Assembly (NCBI GenBank): GCA_963808315.1
Contig: CAWEFK010000011.1
Span: forward strand, 128,984-192,983
DNA from: Palsa-504 sp963808315
Lineage (GTDB): Bacteria > Actinomycetota > Actinomycetes > Streptosporangiales > Streptosporangiaceae
DNA: 64,000 nt
Reading direction: 5' to 3'
Shown here: in pieces, positions 9,990 to 20,519 of the stretch
Layout: every line of letters starts with the position of its first letter
Numbering within the stretch: the stretch's first letter is position 1
Position numbers and translations under genes: made by a program
The notes under the pieces: model-generated
Database searches by the model: none
What the model was told of the DNA's origin: nothing
Seen by the model: only the letters and a program-made list of their open reading frames with translations

Positions 9990-10612
9990 GCCGACCGAAG
10001 CTACCAAAGGTCCCGGGCCGGGACCAGGCGCCTTCTGGTGCGGGTGGGCGGCGGTTGCGGGTGCTACCGCAGGCAAGCACGCCGACAGCTTCTCGATGCG
10101 GCCCGACATAGCCCGAGGCGGCCCCGCCCGGCCCCGGGAGGCGGCCGGGCGGTATAGCGCGTAGAGTGAGCGGTGAGGCGGGTGGTGCGACCTCGATGCG
10201 GTCCAGGCGGAAGCCGGGATCGCGAGCAGGCCGGTTGACCAGGGACGACAGGGGGGTCGTCGGCAACCTCCACTGACAGCGCCCAGCCCGGGGCCTTAAC
10301 GGGTAATCGGGTCGGCTGGCGATCTCTTCAGCGGTGAAGCCCGGCAGGGTTGGGCTCTGGCGGGTGAGGCCGGAAAGCAAGTCGGCGGCCGGGCGGAACC
10401 AATCGGCGGCCTGGTGCGTCTGACGACATGGCCAGGCCGACCGGAAGACCGCCGGGGGGCAAACCGCTATGGGCAGAAAGGGCAACCCGTGATACGCATA
10501 AGTGGCGGGCATTCCGGATATTGAGTACTCGGGACCCATCCGTCATCTGGTTGCTTCCGAATGAACAAGAGGGTACATTAACCGGACGAATTGCGCAGAC
10601 AGGGCAATATAG
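9990..10612. other. ~620-bp gap with no recognised gene
   Basis: Some reading frames stay open here, notably a minus-strand frame from 10539 with segments such as 'GFTAEEIASRPDYPL', but I recognise no family and no convincing ribosome site. It may hold a decayed gene plus the promoter of the surface protein that starts at 10613. Confidence 0.4.
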
Positions 10613-11957
10613 ATGCGTTTGGCGCAGGTACGGGCAAGGACGCTCCGCTGGCTGGCCGGCAGCTTGCTGATCTTGGGCATGCTGGCGTGCTGGCCTACCG
10701 CGGCACGGGCGGGCTCGCTGAGGCCCGATCTGGGCGGGATGACGTCGTCTTCGAACACGGATACCACCTGCGAGGTGCTGCCGGCCGCTGGCTCGCCTTC
10801 GCCGTCTCCTTCGCCTTCGCCCTCGTCGTCTCCGTCGCCGTCTCCGTCTCCCACGCCGTCACCGTCTTCGTCTAGCTCCCCGACGGCTGCAGCGTCACCA
10901 TCGGCCGCGTCGCCATCGGCCACCGCGTCGCCGTCAGCCACCGCGTCGCCGTCAGCCACTACGTCCGCGTCGGCCACCGCGTCGCCATCGGCCGCCGGTT
11001 CGGCCTCGGCATCGGCCTCGGCCTCGGCCTCGGGGTCGGCATCGGCCTCGGAGTCGCCATCTGGATCGGGCTCACCCTCGGGATCGGCGTCCTCGTCTCC
11101 GTCGTCGTCCCAGCCATCGGCGTCGGCGCGGGTGTCCGCCTCGCTGAGCGCCTACATCACGGCGAGCCCGAGCGCCGGCACGAGCACGACCGCGCCGCCG
11201 GCACAAGCTCGAGCTCGAGTGCGGCCCCGGCTGAACTGTGCGTCAGCGTCCAGCCGACGCAATCCAGCGTCCAGCGCGGGCACGACGCCACGTTCGGCGT
11301 CACGGTCTCGGCCCAGAACGGCTCAGCGGCCGGCGTATCGGTGGTCCTGAGTTCCACACCGTCAAGCCAGAAGCCCGCGTTCACCAGCGGCTGCGCCCAG
11401 GGGGCAAAACGGCCGACTGCGCCGTCGGTACGGTGACGGACACCAAGGCGGTCAGCCTGCAGGCCCAGATACCGGTCGCGGCCAGCGCCGCCTCCGGCAG
11501 CTCGGTGCAACTGACGGCCACGGCCAGCATCGTCACCACGGCGAAGTGGGTACCGCTGACGGCGAACGAGACCGTGGCGATCACCGCGACCCCGACGTCG
11601 CCCGCGACATCACCCGCGCCGTCGTCTACGGACCCCATACCGTTCGGCGCCGAGGTGACGCCGGGCTCCCTGCCGGATCTGAACGGCGTCTCCAGCTCGC
11701 TGATCGGCGCCGGCAACGCGGCCCGCCTGTTCCCCGCGATCAGCCCGTCCGCCGCCACCACCACCGGCCCGGCCCCGTCTCCCGGGGCGCACGCAGCGGG
11801 GGCGAAGCAGAGCGCCGAGTCGGTTGCTTATTCCTCCACCCTCGCGCCCGTGCTCACCGCCCAGGTCGCCGGGCTCATCGCGCTCGCACTCGCGCTCATG
11901 CTGACCGCGACCCGGCTGTCCTTGCGCAAGCGGTTCCGGCGCCCGAAAGCAAGGTAG
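10613..11957 (+). CDS. Surface protein with Ser/Pro/Ala low-complexity stalk and C-terminal membrane anchor (frameshifted)
   Basis: A signal peptide ('RWLAGSLLILGMLACWPTA') is followed by ~130 residues of Ser-Pro, Ala-Thr-Ser-Pro and Ala-Ser repeats encoded by 6- and 18-bp units (about 10790-11160). A probable Ig-like globular region with 'SVQPTQSSVQRG' and 'GVTVSAQNGSAAG' comes next, then a helix at 'AQVAGLIALALALMLTATR' and a basic tail 'RKRFRRPKAR'. The frame shifts near 11205 and again near 11405, each restoring continuous sequence. The layout suggests a cell-wall-spanning stalk that displays or tethers a domain. Function unknown. Confidence 0.68.
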
Positions 11958-11984
11958 CTAACGCGGCCGCAGGCGATGCGCCGG

Positions 11985-12452
11985 TCACGATCCCAAGCCG
12001 ATCAGGGCGGCGCGCAACAGAGCGGCCGCCTCTCGTGGCGGGATCGCCAGTTCGCGGGCGACCTGACGGTACCCGAAGCGGCCGAAGATCACGAGCGAGA
12101 GCGCCTCCCGTTCCAGGCGGCGAAGAAGGACAAGCGAATCGGCGTGGCTGCCGTCGCCGTCGTCCGCAGGTGGTGAGGGTTTCGGGACGGGACCGACGGT
12201 GAGTTCCCCGCAACGCCGCAGGACCGTTGCGGCCAGCCGGCGTGAGGCGGCATCCGCGTCCTCCCGGGAGACCGGCAGCCTGGCGCTTTCATCGACCATC
12301 ACGTCGCAGGCGACCTGCTCGGCCTGGTCCTTCTCGCCGAGGATCAGCAGCGCCTGCCCGTAAAGCGCCGCAGCGTGACGCTGGTAGATCTGCGGGGCCT
12401 CGGCGCGTGACGCCACGTCCGGGGTGACGGTTGCCTGGTCAAGTTCACTCAT
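11985..12452 (-). CDS. Sigma-70 region-4-like regulatory protein
   Basis: A ~155-residue protein starting 'MSELDQATVTPDV' at 12452, with GGAG nine bases upstream. An N-terminal helical part ('IYQRHAAALYGQALLILGE') resembles ECF region 2. The end ('LEREALSLVIFGRFGYRQVARELAIPPREAAALLRAAL') resembles a region-4 helix-turn-helix. It is shorter than a full ECF factor and may be a degenerate sigma factor or a DNA-binding relative. Its stop faces the surface-protein gene, and it shares its strand with the membrane protein upstream. Confidence 0.62.
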   Translation of the reverse strand: MSELDQATVTPDVASRAEAPQIYQRHAAALYGQALLILGEKDQAEQVACDVMVDESARLPVSREDADAASRRLAATVLRRCGELTVGPVPKPSPPADDGDGSHADSLVLLRRLEREALSLVIFGRFGYRQVARELAIPPREAAALLRAALIGLGS

Positions 12453-12593
12453 CGGGAAGCTCCGCACCTTCAGTAGCACTCACCGCCCTCAGCGGACGGA
12501 TCAGCTACCAGGGCCGGGGCAACTCCCCCCAAGGTACATGATCAAGAGTATCCGTGCGTAATTTGATGGATACTTCGCGTGACGTTAAGACTA

Positions 12594-14705
12594 TTACTTC
12601 TTGGCTACCATCTCGACGGCCGGACGGACGGAGAGCATCTCCTTGGCCAGGGCCGACGCGTTCATCGTGGGCGAGACGATCTCTCCGAAGCTGTCGTTGT
12701 CGAACCAGGCGCACATGGACACGCTGTTCGCTGTGCCGCCTTCTTCGACGCAGGCGGCCTTGCCGCCCAGCGAACCCGCGCTGACCACCTGGGCGCCTGG
12801 GAACTTCTGGGCGAAGCTGGTGACCGAGGTAGCCGGAGCCGCGTTGGCCAGGTGACCGCCGATGAACATCACGATCTGCTCGGTGTTGCCCGCCGCCGAG
12901 TTGCCTGACTCGTACACCGCCGACACGACCTGGCTGGCGTGGCCCGCGCTCATCGTGATGACCTCGTCACGCAGCTGAGCCACGTTCGTCTGGCGCTCCA
13001 GGTCCACCGTGCGCATGTAGGCCCCGATCTTGGCCGGGGTCACCATGACGTGCGCCGGACCGCCGTGCGACGGCAACTCGAACTTGATGATGCCGGTGAT
13101 CGCGGCCGCAGCTATGATCACCACCCCGCCGAGACCCAGCCAGAGCCGGTGGTCGTTGCTGCCACCGCGGCGCCGGCCGATACGGCGCTTGGCCGTCGAC
13201 CGGGCGCCGTCGGAGGCGATGTCCCGGTCCCCGAACAGGCCTGAGTACTCGGCTTCATCGTCGTCCTCGGCCCAGAACTCGGCGAACGAGTCGGCGCCAG
13301 CGGGTGGCTGAACGGGCCAGGACGAGGTGATCTCCGGGCCGTCGAGACCGTGCCCGGGCCGCACCGCCGGAGCGGCCGGACGGCTCGCGTCCGCCGGAGC
13401 CAGGAGCGGGCTGGTCAGCTGCGGACCGCTGCCCGGGAAGTCATCAATCCGGCTGCCCGCGGGCGGGGTCAGCACGCCGACCTGCGCGGTCGGGGCACCG
13501 AGAAAGGCCGCCGGGGCATCGGACCACGAATCGCGACCGGGGGCGGGCTGCGGGCCGCCGGTGTGCACGCTCGCATGATGCAGGTCTGCGGCGCTCATCC
13601 GGGGGCCAGAACCACCCCGGTCGGGCGACCCTGGGCCGGACCGGTCGGGCCCGTGGCCGCCGAACCGCTCGGGCGCGGGCGCCTGCGAGTAGTTGGCCGG
13701 CAGGCCGTAGCCGGGTCGCTGCGGCTCCGGCCGGCGCGCCGGACCAGCTGGCCGGGACTGACCGGAAGAGGTGTGCGGAAACGCCGGAGCGTTGCGGCTC
13801 AGTTCCTCGTACCACGACACGTCGTCCGGCGACTCCCCGGCGCGGGGGCCGTCCACCGCCGGCTCGTCGTAACGCAGTTCGTCGTACCGCATGCCCTGCA
13901 GGCGCGGATCGGGCCCGGGCGAGTCGGGCAGACGCGAGCCGAACGGACGCGCATCGGCGGTGAGCGGGTCCGCCGAGCGCGAGTCGGCGGGCGGGCGCCG
14001 TCCGGGAGCGCTATCCTCGCGAACCCGGTCCTCCAGGCGAGGGTGGTCATACCACTGCTCCGGGTAGGCCGGACCTCCGGCTACCGGACGGCCACCGGGG
14101 GGATCTTGCGCCGTCCGGGGGCGGGCGTTCGGCTGGGGCCCCGTGTCGGGCAGGGCCTCCTGGGCGCCGGTGACCGGGTAGATGCCGGGACCGCCGAGGT
14201 CCTGGTGGCCGGGGGCTTCGTAGCCGAGGGCCTGGCGGCCGGGGGCCGCATAGCCGGGCGCCGGATAGCTGGGGGCCTGGCGGCCGGGACGGGAGTAAGC
14301 CCCGGTCTCGGGGACCTGATAGCCGGGCACCGGGGCACCCGGCTGACGGTAACCAGACGCGCTGAAGGCGGCCGGAGCGCTCGGGGTCCTGGGTCCCTCG
14401 TAGGAGGGGTCCGCGTAGCCGGGGTCCCCGTAGCCGTAGTCGTCCATGGCCGGCTGCTGATAAACGGGCTCGGGGCCATAGGCCGACTCGAGCACGTCAC
14501 GGGACCTCTGGTCGAGCTGGCGGAAGCCGTTCGGCCAGGAAATCTCGGGTCCGAACGGCACCTCGCGGCGCCGGCCTGCGTCCTCCTGCGGGTCGTTTCG
14601 TGGCCCAGGCCCGTACGGGACCGGGCTGCTCGCTGCCTCATCCGAATAGGGACGCTGCGCGGGTGGCCATCCACCGCCACCTTGAGCTGACGAACCGCTC
14701 CTCAT
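12594..14705 (-). CDS. Single-pass membrane protein with long disordered cytoplasmic region
   Basis: Start chosen at the ATG at 14705 ('MRSGSSAQGGGGW'), preceded by GGAG. About 500 residues are Pro/Gly/Tyr/Ala-rich and disordered, including 'PGRQAPSYPAPGYAAPGRQ'-type repeats. A basic stretch 'AKRRIGRRRGGSNDHR' leads into one helix ('LWLGLGGVVIIAAAAITGI'), followed by a ~135-residue outer domain with two Cys that could pair ('GGKAACVEE', 'SVSMCAWF'). No enzymatic motif is visible. The arrangement resembles actinobacterial envelope proteins of unknown role. Confidence 0.72.
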   Translation of the reverse strand: MRSGSSAQGGGGWPPAQRPYSDEAASSPVPYGPGPRNDPQEDAGRRREVPFGPEISWPNGFRQLDQRSRDVLESAYGPEPVYQQPAMDDYGYGDPGYADPSYEGPRTPSAPAAFSASGYRQPGAPVPGYQVPETGAYSRPGRQAPSYPAPGYAAPGRQALGYEAPGHQDLGGPGIYPVTGAQEALPDTGPQPNARPRTAQDPPGGRPVAGGPAYPEQWYDHPRLEDRVREDSAPGRRPPADSRSADPLTADARPFGSRLPDSPGPDPRLQGMRYDELRYDEPAVDGPRAGESPDDVSWYEELSRNAPAFPHTSSGQSRPAGPARRPEPQRPGYGLPANYSQAPAPERFGGHGPDRSGPGSPDRGGSGPRMSAADLHHASVHTGGPQPAPGRDSWSDAPAAFLGAPTAQVGVLTPPAGSRIDDFPGSGPQLTSPLLAPADASRPAAPAVRPGHGLDGPEITSSWPVQPPAGADSFAEFWAEDDDEAEYSGLFGDRDIASDGARSTAKRRIGRRRGGSNDHRLWLGLGGVVIIAAAAITGIIKFELPSHGGPAHVMVTPAKIGAYMRTVDLERQTNVAQLRDEVITMSAGHASQVVSAVYESGNSAAGNTEQIVMFIGGHLANAAPATSVTSFAQKFPGAQVVSAGSLGGKAACVEEGGTANSVSMCAWFDNDSFGEIVSPTMNASALAKEMLSVRPAVEMVAKK

Positions 14706-15048
14706 ATACCGGGTCACTCCCCTGTCTGTCGTACAGCAGGTCAATGATCACTAGCATCATTGCGACAAACGAGACACTCTGCTACCTACTTGAGATGATT
14801 TGCCCCGCAGAGGGCCACGACATTGAAGGACCCACGCTACTGCCCGACCGCGCTCCGCATCATGCATTCCCGGCTTTACGGCAAGTCGCAGCGCCAAATC
14901 TTTGCTGAAAGTGATCGAAGTGTTACCCTGAGTAATTTAGGCCATATGCGGTCAACCCCGGCCGCCGAAAACCGGCCTACGATCGGCCCCGCTCAGCCAC
15001 GGCGACCGGAGCCGTCGGACCGGAGCCGGGAGCCGCGGGCCAGCGCCG
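14706..15048. other. ~340-bp intergenic region
   Basis: It separates two minus-strand genes. It is locally AT-richer around 14740-14800 and 14880-14945, which probably marks promoter DNA for the membrane protein. No gene recognised. Confidence 0.4.
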
Positions 15049-15711
15049 TCAGGACGTCCGTGGACGACGGTAGGCGGCCCGAGTCCGCTCGGTGTGCGCG
15101 CGGGCGAGCGCTTCGGCGCGGGCGGCGTCGTGCGCCTCGATGGCATCGGTCAGCTCACCATGCTCGGCCCACGAGCCTTGCCCCCGCTCCGGGGCCACCA
15201 TACGGTAGTACCACTGCACCCGGCGGCCGACGATGTCGGCCAGCTCACCCAGGACGGCGTTGCCCGCGATGGCCGCTATCTGCCCGTGAAAGGCGTTGTT
15301 CACCGTTACCGCGGCGTCGAAGTCACCGGCATCGGCCGCCGCCTTTCCCGCGCGGCAGAATTCCCTCAGCCGGATGACCTCGGCGCCGGTCGCGGTCCGG
15401 GCGGCGAGCCGGGCCGTCTCCGCTTCGAGCAGCGCGCGCACGTCAAGCAGCTCGTTCACTTCGGCGTCGGTCGGCACGTGCACGAACGCGCCCTGGCTGG
15501 GCCGCAGGTCGACCCAGCCCTCGGCCTCCATGCGGTGCAGCGCCTCGCGGATCGGCTGCCTGCTGACCCCGAGCTGGCGCGCCAGGTCGGTCTCCACCAT
15601 GTGCTGGCCCGGCCGCAGGTCACCGCCGACGATCAGGTCGATCAGCGCGTCGTATACCGACTGGCGCAGTGGCACCGGCCGTGGCAGCGGCCGGATCATC
15701 ATCACGGTCAT
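15049..15711 (-). CDS. GntR-family (FadR/FCD) transcriptional regulator
   Basis: An N-terminal winged helix-turn-helix ('LRQSVYDALIDLIVGGDLRPG', 'LARQLGVSRQPIREALHRM') is followed by an all-helical FCD ligand domain with metal-type His in 'NNAFHGQIA' and 'HGELTDAIEAHDA'. The length (220 residues) is normal. Such regulators repress catabolic genes until an organic-acid ligand binds. The nearest metabolic gene on the same strand is the uronate-dehydrogenase-like SDR at 16315-17121, a plausible but unproven target. Confidence 0.9.
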   Translation of the reverse strand: MTVMMIRPLPRPVPLRQSVYDALIDLIVGGDLRPGQHMVETDLARQLGVSRQPIREALHRMEAEGWVDLRPSQGAFVHVPTDAEVNELLDVRALLEAETARLAARTATGAEVIRLREFCRAGKAAADAGDFDAAVTVNNAFHGQIAAIAGNAVLGELADIVGRRVQWYYRMVAPERGQGSWAEHGELTDAIEAHDAARAEALARAHTERTRAAYRRPRTS

Positions 15712-15826
15712 CGTCCCCCCCGGGCGGTGTCTCGGCCGGGCCTAACGACCAGGCGGTTGCGACACTAACGGCGGTTGTATCCAAAGTGCGATCCCCGGAT
15801 CCGGGGGCGACGATAGCCTCGGCGGT

Positions 15827-16318
15827 ATGCGCTATCTCGTACGGGAACGGCTTTTCTCCATCACCGACGACTTCTGGGTCACCGACGAGCACGACAACAG
15901 GGTTTTCCTGGTCGACGGCAAGGCGCTCCGCCTGCGGGAGACCTTCGAGCTCAAGGATGCCTCCGGCGAGGTGCTCGCCACCATCCACAAGAGGTTCCTC
16001 ACCTTCACCGACGCCATGGAGATCGAGCACGGCGGAGCGGTGGTGGCCACCGTGCACAAGGCGGTCATCTCACCGCTGCATCACCGCGCCATCATCGACG
16101 TCTCCGGTGGCGGTCGGCTCGAGGCGGTCGGGAACATCATCGACAAGGACTTCGAGATCCTCGACGGCCGTCAGCCCGTCGCACGTATCTCCCGGGCCTG
16201 GTTCCGGCTCCGGGACACCTACGGCGTCGAGGTGGCCCCCGGCGAGAACGACGCCCTGATCATCTGCATGGCGATCTGCCTGGACCGCATCCACCACGAC
16301 GAAGAACGCCAGCACTAG
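15827..16318 (+). CDS. LURP-one-related / tubby C-terminal-like protein
   Basis: An intact 163-residue protein beginning 'MRYLVRERLFSITDDFWV', the signature of bacterial LURP-one-related (DUF567) proteins. These fold as a tubby-like beta barrel with a central helix; here the hydrophobic end is 'NDALIICMAICLDRI'. They are thought to bind membrane lipids or act as scaffolds; the bacterial role is unknown. Its last four bases overlap the end of the convergent SDR gene. Confidence 0.88.
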   Translation: MRYLVRERLFSITDDFWVTDEHDNRVFLVDGKALRLRETFELKDASGEVLATIHKRFLTFTDAMEIEHGGAVVATVHKAVISPLHHRAIIDVSGGGRLEAVGNIIDKDFEILDGRQPVARISRAWFRLRDTYGVEVAPGENDALIICMAICLDRIHHDEERQH

Positions 16319-17121
16319 GCCTGCGGGACCTGCTCGTCCTCGAGGGCGAACGCGCCGCCCAGGTACCGCAGCACCGGGTCGTGCTCGGGGTCGGGTTCGC
16401 CGTGGGAAGCGATGATCTCGGCGGCGAAGACCTCCGCGTCGTCGGCGGGGATGTAGCCGAGCGCCCGGGCCGCCTCCAGGCTGACCCAGCCGCCGCGGGT
16501 GTTGGCGGAGACACCGAACACGACGCGGAACCCGGGCCGGGACACGGTCAGGCACGCCTCGAAAAGCCGCCCCGCGTCGTCGGGGGACAGCCAGGTGGAC
16601 AGCATCCGCGGGTCGGCCGGGCGCGGGAAGCAGGACAAGATCCGCACGCAGATCGCGTCCAGGCCGTACCTGTGGTGATACATCGAGGCCAGCGCCTCGG
16701 TGGTCACCTTGGACACGCCGTAAAAGGTGTCCGGCGCGGGGAAGGCGTAGTCGGGCACGGGGAAGTCCGCACGCGGGGTGAAGCCCACCGCGTGATTGGA
16801 CGACGCGAAGATGACCCGCGGCGTCCCGGCCCGCCGGGCGGCCTCGAACGTCACGTACCCGCCGTTGATGTTCAGCTCCAGGATGCGGGCCCAGGACGCC
16901 TCGCCCGGGATCCCGGCCAGGTGGATGACGGCGTCCGCCCCGGCGCAGGCGGCCGTCATGGCGTCCAGGTCGGTGACCGAGGCCTGGATCACTTCCTCGC
17001 CGGGTCCGGCCTGCAGCGGCGCGATATCGAGCAGCCGCAGGGTCCGTCCCGGCTGGGCCAGCCTGGGCCTGAGCATGGACCCGATCAGGCCCGCGGCCCC
17101 GGTCATCAAGACGACTGACAT
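16315..17121 (-). CDS. NAD-dependent epimerase/dehydratase family protein (uronate dehydrogenase-like)
   Basis: An extended SDR with the glycine motif 'TGAAGLIGSML', 'VIHLAGIPGEASW', the catalytic Ser region 'FASSNHAVGF' and the Tyr-x-x-x-Lys motif in 'FYGVSKVTTEALA'. The 'SSNHAVGF' and 'SRPGFRVVFGVSANTRGGW' segments are characteristic of uronate dehydrogenase-like proteins, which oxidise glucuronate/galacturonate to lactones. The 268-residue length fits. Exact substrate is an inference. Confidence 0.82.
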   Translation of the reverse strand: MSVVLMTGAAGLIGSMLRPRLAQPGRTLRLLDIAPLQAGPGEEVIQASVTDLDAMTAACAGADAVIHLAGIPGEASWARILELNINGGYVTFEAARRAGTPRVIFASSNHAVGFTPRADFPVPDYAFPAPDTFYGVSKVTTEALASMYHHRYGLDAICVRILSCFPRPADPRMLSTWLSPDDAGRLFEACLTVSRPGFRVVFGVSANTRGGWVSLEAARALGYIPADDAEVFAAEIIASHGEPDPEHDPVLRYLGGAFALEDEQVPQA

Positions 17122-17236
17122 CCGTCAGCCCCTTTCAGCTAGCTCGGCGGCTTAAGTTCCGGGCCGGTCACGGACGAGTACCGACTCGTGTACGAACTCT
17201 TTTTATCAGCCTGGGCGGCTCGTAGGCTGCTGAGCA

Positions 17237-20200
17237 ATGGGCTGGACACGGGGTTCGCTGGCGCTGCCCAGGATGACTGCGCACCGCCTGGTGATAATTG
17301 CAGCCGCGCTGACCACGATGGTGGCCGCCGCGCTGGCCACGGCGCTGGCCGGCTTCAGCGGACAGGGCCTGCCGCAGGCCGTCCGGCACGACCTGGGCAC
17401 GGCCGGCGGCACCTCGATCGTCATCAGCGGCAGCGTCGACGCCAGCCAGGCCGCCCAGTACACCGCGCAGCTGCCCGGACAGATCTCCCGGGCGCTGCAC
17501 GGCACGCCCTACCTTTTCTACCGGGCCAGGTGGTCCGACCCGCTCGGGTTCGTGCCTGGCGCCGAGCCCGCGGCGCCGGCCGGCACGAGCAACACGCTGA
17601 TCACCGAGGCAGGCACGCTCGACGACATCACCGGGAACGCCACCCTGGTGTCCGGGACCTGGCCCGGAGCGCCGTCGGCGGGCCAGCCCATACCGGCCGC
17701 GCTGCCCGCGTCGGCCGCCGCCCTGCTGCACGTGGTCACCGGCGAGGTACTGCGGCTGCGGGACCGGATCTCGGGCCATGAGGACCGGTTCGTCGTCACC
17801 GGCTTGTACCGGCCCCGCCAGGTGACGGCGGACTACTGGGGCCTGGACAACGTCGCGCTGTCCGGGTCGAGCACGGTCGGCGGCTTCACCACCTACGGCC
17901 CGCTGACCGTGCAGGCCGCGGCCTTCGCCGGGCCGCTGGCGGTGGATGAGGGCTCGTGGCTGGCTCGGCCGCACACGGCCAGCGTGCCGGCCGGGGAGCT
18001 GACCACCGTGGCGAGCAGCGTGCAGCTGCTTCAGCAGTCGGTGCAAAACAACCAGGACCTCCCGGACCTCACGGTCGCCACCAGCCTGCCTTCGGTGCTC
18101 AGCGGGACCGCGAGCAACGTGGACGTGGCCCGCTCGCTGCTGGCCATCTGCGCCGTGCTGATCTTCCTGCTGGCCGCCGCGGCGCTGCTCGCCGTCGCGC
18201 GGCTGCTCACCGGCCAGCGGGAGGGTGAGTCCGCGATGCTGGCCGCGCGCGGCGCGACCCGCTGGCAGCTGCTCCGGCTGACCACGGCCGAGGCGGTACC
18301 GCTGGCGCTGGTCTCCTCGACGGTCGGCGCCGCGCTGGGCGTGCTGCTGGCCCGGCTGCTCGGGACCGGCGGGGTCCCGGTAAACGACGTCTGGCCGGCC
18401 GCGGCGGTGGTCGCCGCCGGGGCCATCGTGATCATGGCGGTGCCCGCGCTCAGCACCGTGACTCCGGGGACGGCCCGGGCCCGCCGGGGCCGCCAGACCG
18501 CCATCTCCGGCGTCACCCGGGCCGGCGGCGACCTGGCTCTGGTGGTGCTGGCCGTGGTGGCGGGCTGGCAGCTGCGGCACTACTCGGCCGTCTCCCCCGG
18601 CGCCAGCGGCAACTATTCGGTGGATCCCGTCATCGTGGCCGCGCCGGCCCTGGCCCTGGCCGGCGGGACCGTCGCCGCCCTGCGGCTGCTGCCGGCCGGC
18701 GGCAAGGCCGGTGAGCGGCTGGCGGCCCGCGGGCGGCGGCTGACCGCGGCCCTGGCCAGCTGGCAGATCAGCCGCCAGCCGATCAGGCAGGGCGGCGCGG
18801 CCCTGCTCATCGTGCTGGCCGTGGCGACCGGAACGCTGGCGCTGTCCCAGCGAGCCAGCTGGACCGGTTCCGATCACGACCAGGCCGCGTTCGACGCGGG
18901 CGCGGATGCCCGGGTGCAGCCCCGCGCCGCTGTCCGCCGCGCAGGCCGCCGCGCTGGCCCGGGCGCCGGGGGTCCGGTCCGCGATGCCGGTCGCGAGCTT
19001 CCCGCAGACGGCCACCGGCGTGCAGACACTGGCCGTGGACGCCGCCCAGGCCACGAATGTCGTGCTGCTGCGCCCGGACCAGTCGGCGCTGGCCGAGCCG
19101 GTCCTGTTCGGCAAGATCCGCCCGGCCGGGGGCCCGGGCGGAGCCACGGCGGCGGCCGCGGGCGTGATGCTGCCGGACCGCACGGCCGGGTCGACCTGCT
19201 CGCCCGGCTCGGCCCGGCCGCCCTCGGCCTGGCTCCGGCCCAGGTCACGGTGTCCTTCCAGGACGCCGACGGGGACGTTTTCCAGCTCGACGCGGGCACC
19301 TTGCCCGCGGACGGCCAGGTTCACACCCTGGCCGTCAGCCTGAGCGGCGGAGCCCGCGGGGCGATCTACCCGCTGCGGCTGACCGCGATCGGCCTGGACT
19401 ACACGCTGCCCGCGAGGCGTCCCCGAGCCGCCGCGACGCTGACCGTGGTCGGCGTCTCCGGCGGACCGGGCACGACGCCGATCCCCGGCACGGCCATGCT
19501 CGGCTGGCCGGCCATCGCCTCGTCGGCCGAACTGTCCGGCGTCCGCCAGACCAACGGCACGGCCGGCCCGGCGGCCGCGCCCGCCGTCCTGTCCGCCCGC
19601 GGGCCGGCCAGCCCGGGCGAGTCACGGACCGCTGACGGTGACGTTCGCAACCGGCTACGGGCTCGCCTCGAGCGGGTTTTCCGGCGCGCCTCCCTTCCCG
19701 ATCGCGAGCCAGCTGACCCTGACCATCCCGGCCCGGACGGCCGTGGTGCCCGGCCTGGCCACCCAGCGTTTCCTGGCCGCGGCCAACGCCGGCGTCGGCT
19801 CGATCGTGCAGACCTCCATCAACGGCGCCAGCGTCAGCGTGAAGATCGTGGCGGCCGTGGCCACGTTTCCCACCGTGACGGGCAGCGGCGGGGGCCTGAT
19901 CATCGATCTCGGCACCCTCCAGCACCTGCTGACCGTGGGCTCGCTGGCCCCGGCGCAGGCCACCCAGTGGTGGGTGGCCACCTCGACCGGGGTGGGCCGC
20001 GTGCCGCCCGGGCTGACCGCCAGCCTGCCGCCGGGCTCCGCCGTCACCAGCGCGGGCGGGGTGGCCTCGGGGCTGCTCGGCAACCCGCTGTCGACCATCC
20101 CGCAGCAGGCGCTGCTGGCCGTCGCCATCGCCGCCGCGCTGCTGGCCATCACCGGCTTCTGCGTGAGCATCGCGGCCGGGATCCGCCAGCGGCGCGCGGA

Positions 20201-20519
20201 AAACGCGCTGCTGGCCGCGCTCGGCGTGCCGCCCCGCGCGGCCGCCACCCAGCTCAGCCTGGAAAAACTCATGCTGAGCCTGCCCTCGGCGGTGGCCGGG
20301 CTGGTGCTCGGCGCCGTCCTGGCCGAACTGCTTGTCCCGGCGATCACGCTCACCTCGGCCGCGACCACCCCGGTGCCGCCGGTCCTCATCCAGTTCAACT
20401 GGGCCCAGACGCTACCGCTGGCCCTGGCGGTCGCGGTGGTGCCGGTGCTGGCGGCCGGCCTGACCATCGTGCGGCGCCCCGACGCCGCCGCCGCCCTCCG
20501 CGCCGCGGAGACAGCATGA
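17237..20519 (+). CDS. ABC transporter permease 1, FtsX/MacB type (frameshifted)
   Basis: A large permease (~1,090 residues) has an N-terminal helix ('VIIAAALTTMVAAALATAL'), a MacB-like periplasmic region, four central helices with the FtsX signature 'LLTGQREGESAMLAARGATRW', a second extracytoplasmic region, and a last FtsX block ('AAGIRQRRAENALLAALGV'). Frame changes near 18920, 19190 and 19630 each keep homology going, so this copy is the most damaged of the three. It heads an operon with 4-base overlaps. Two-FtsX-block permeases of this size usually export lipids, peptides or lipoproteins, or act mechanically on envelope partners. Confidence 0.78.

Noticed and set aside
10064..10546. Minus-strand open frames upstream of the MFS gene
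   Set aside because: No ribosome site, no recognised family, and mutually overlapping in different frames; left as an unassigned gap.
11190..11410. Programmed frameshifting in the surface protein
   Set aside because: No slippery heptamer with downstream structure is evident and many unrelated genes in the window have similar breaks, so sequence error or decay is more likely.
13350..14690. 446-codon plus-strand open frame opposite the disordered membrane protein
   Set aside because: Composition is Arg/Gly-rich with no domain, while the opposite strand gives a membrane helix, ribosome site and coherent outer domain.
17168..19324. Long open frame on the minus strand opposite permease 1 (and similar ones at 21065-22399, 23373-24761)
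   Set aside because: Antisense open frames are common at this GC content; they are Gly/Arg/Gln-rich, lack any family signature and lie wholly inside well-supported genes.
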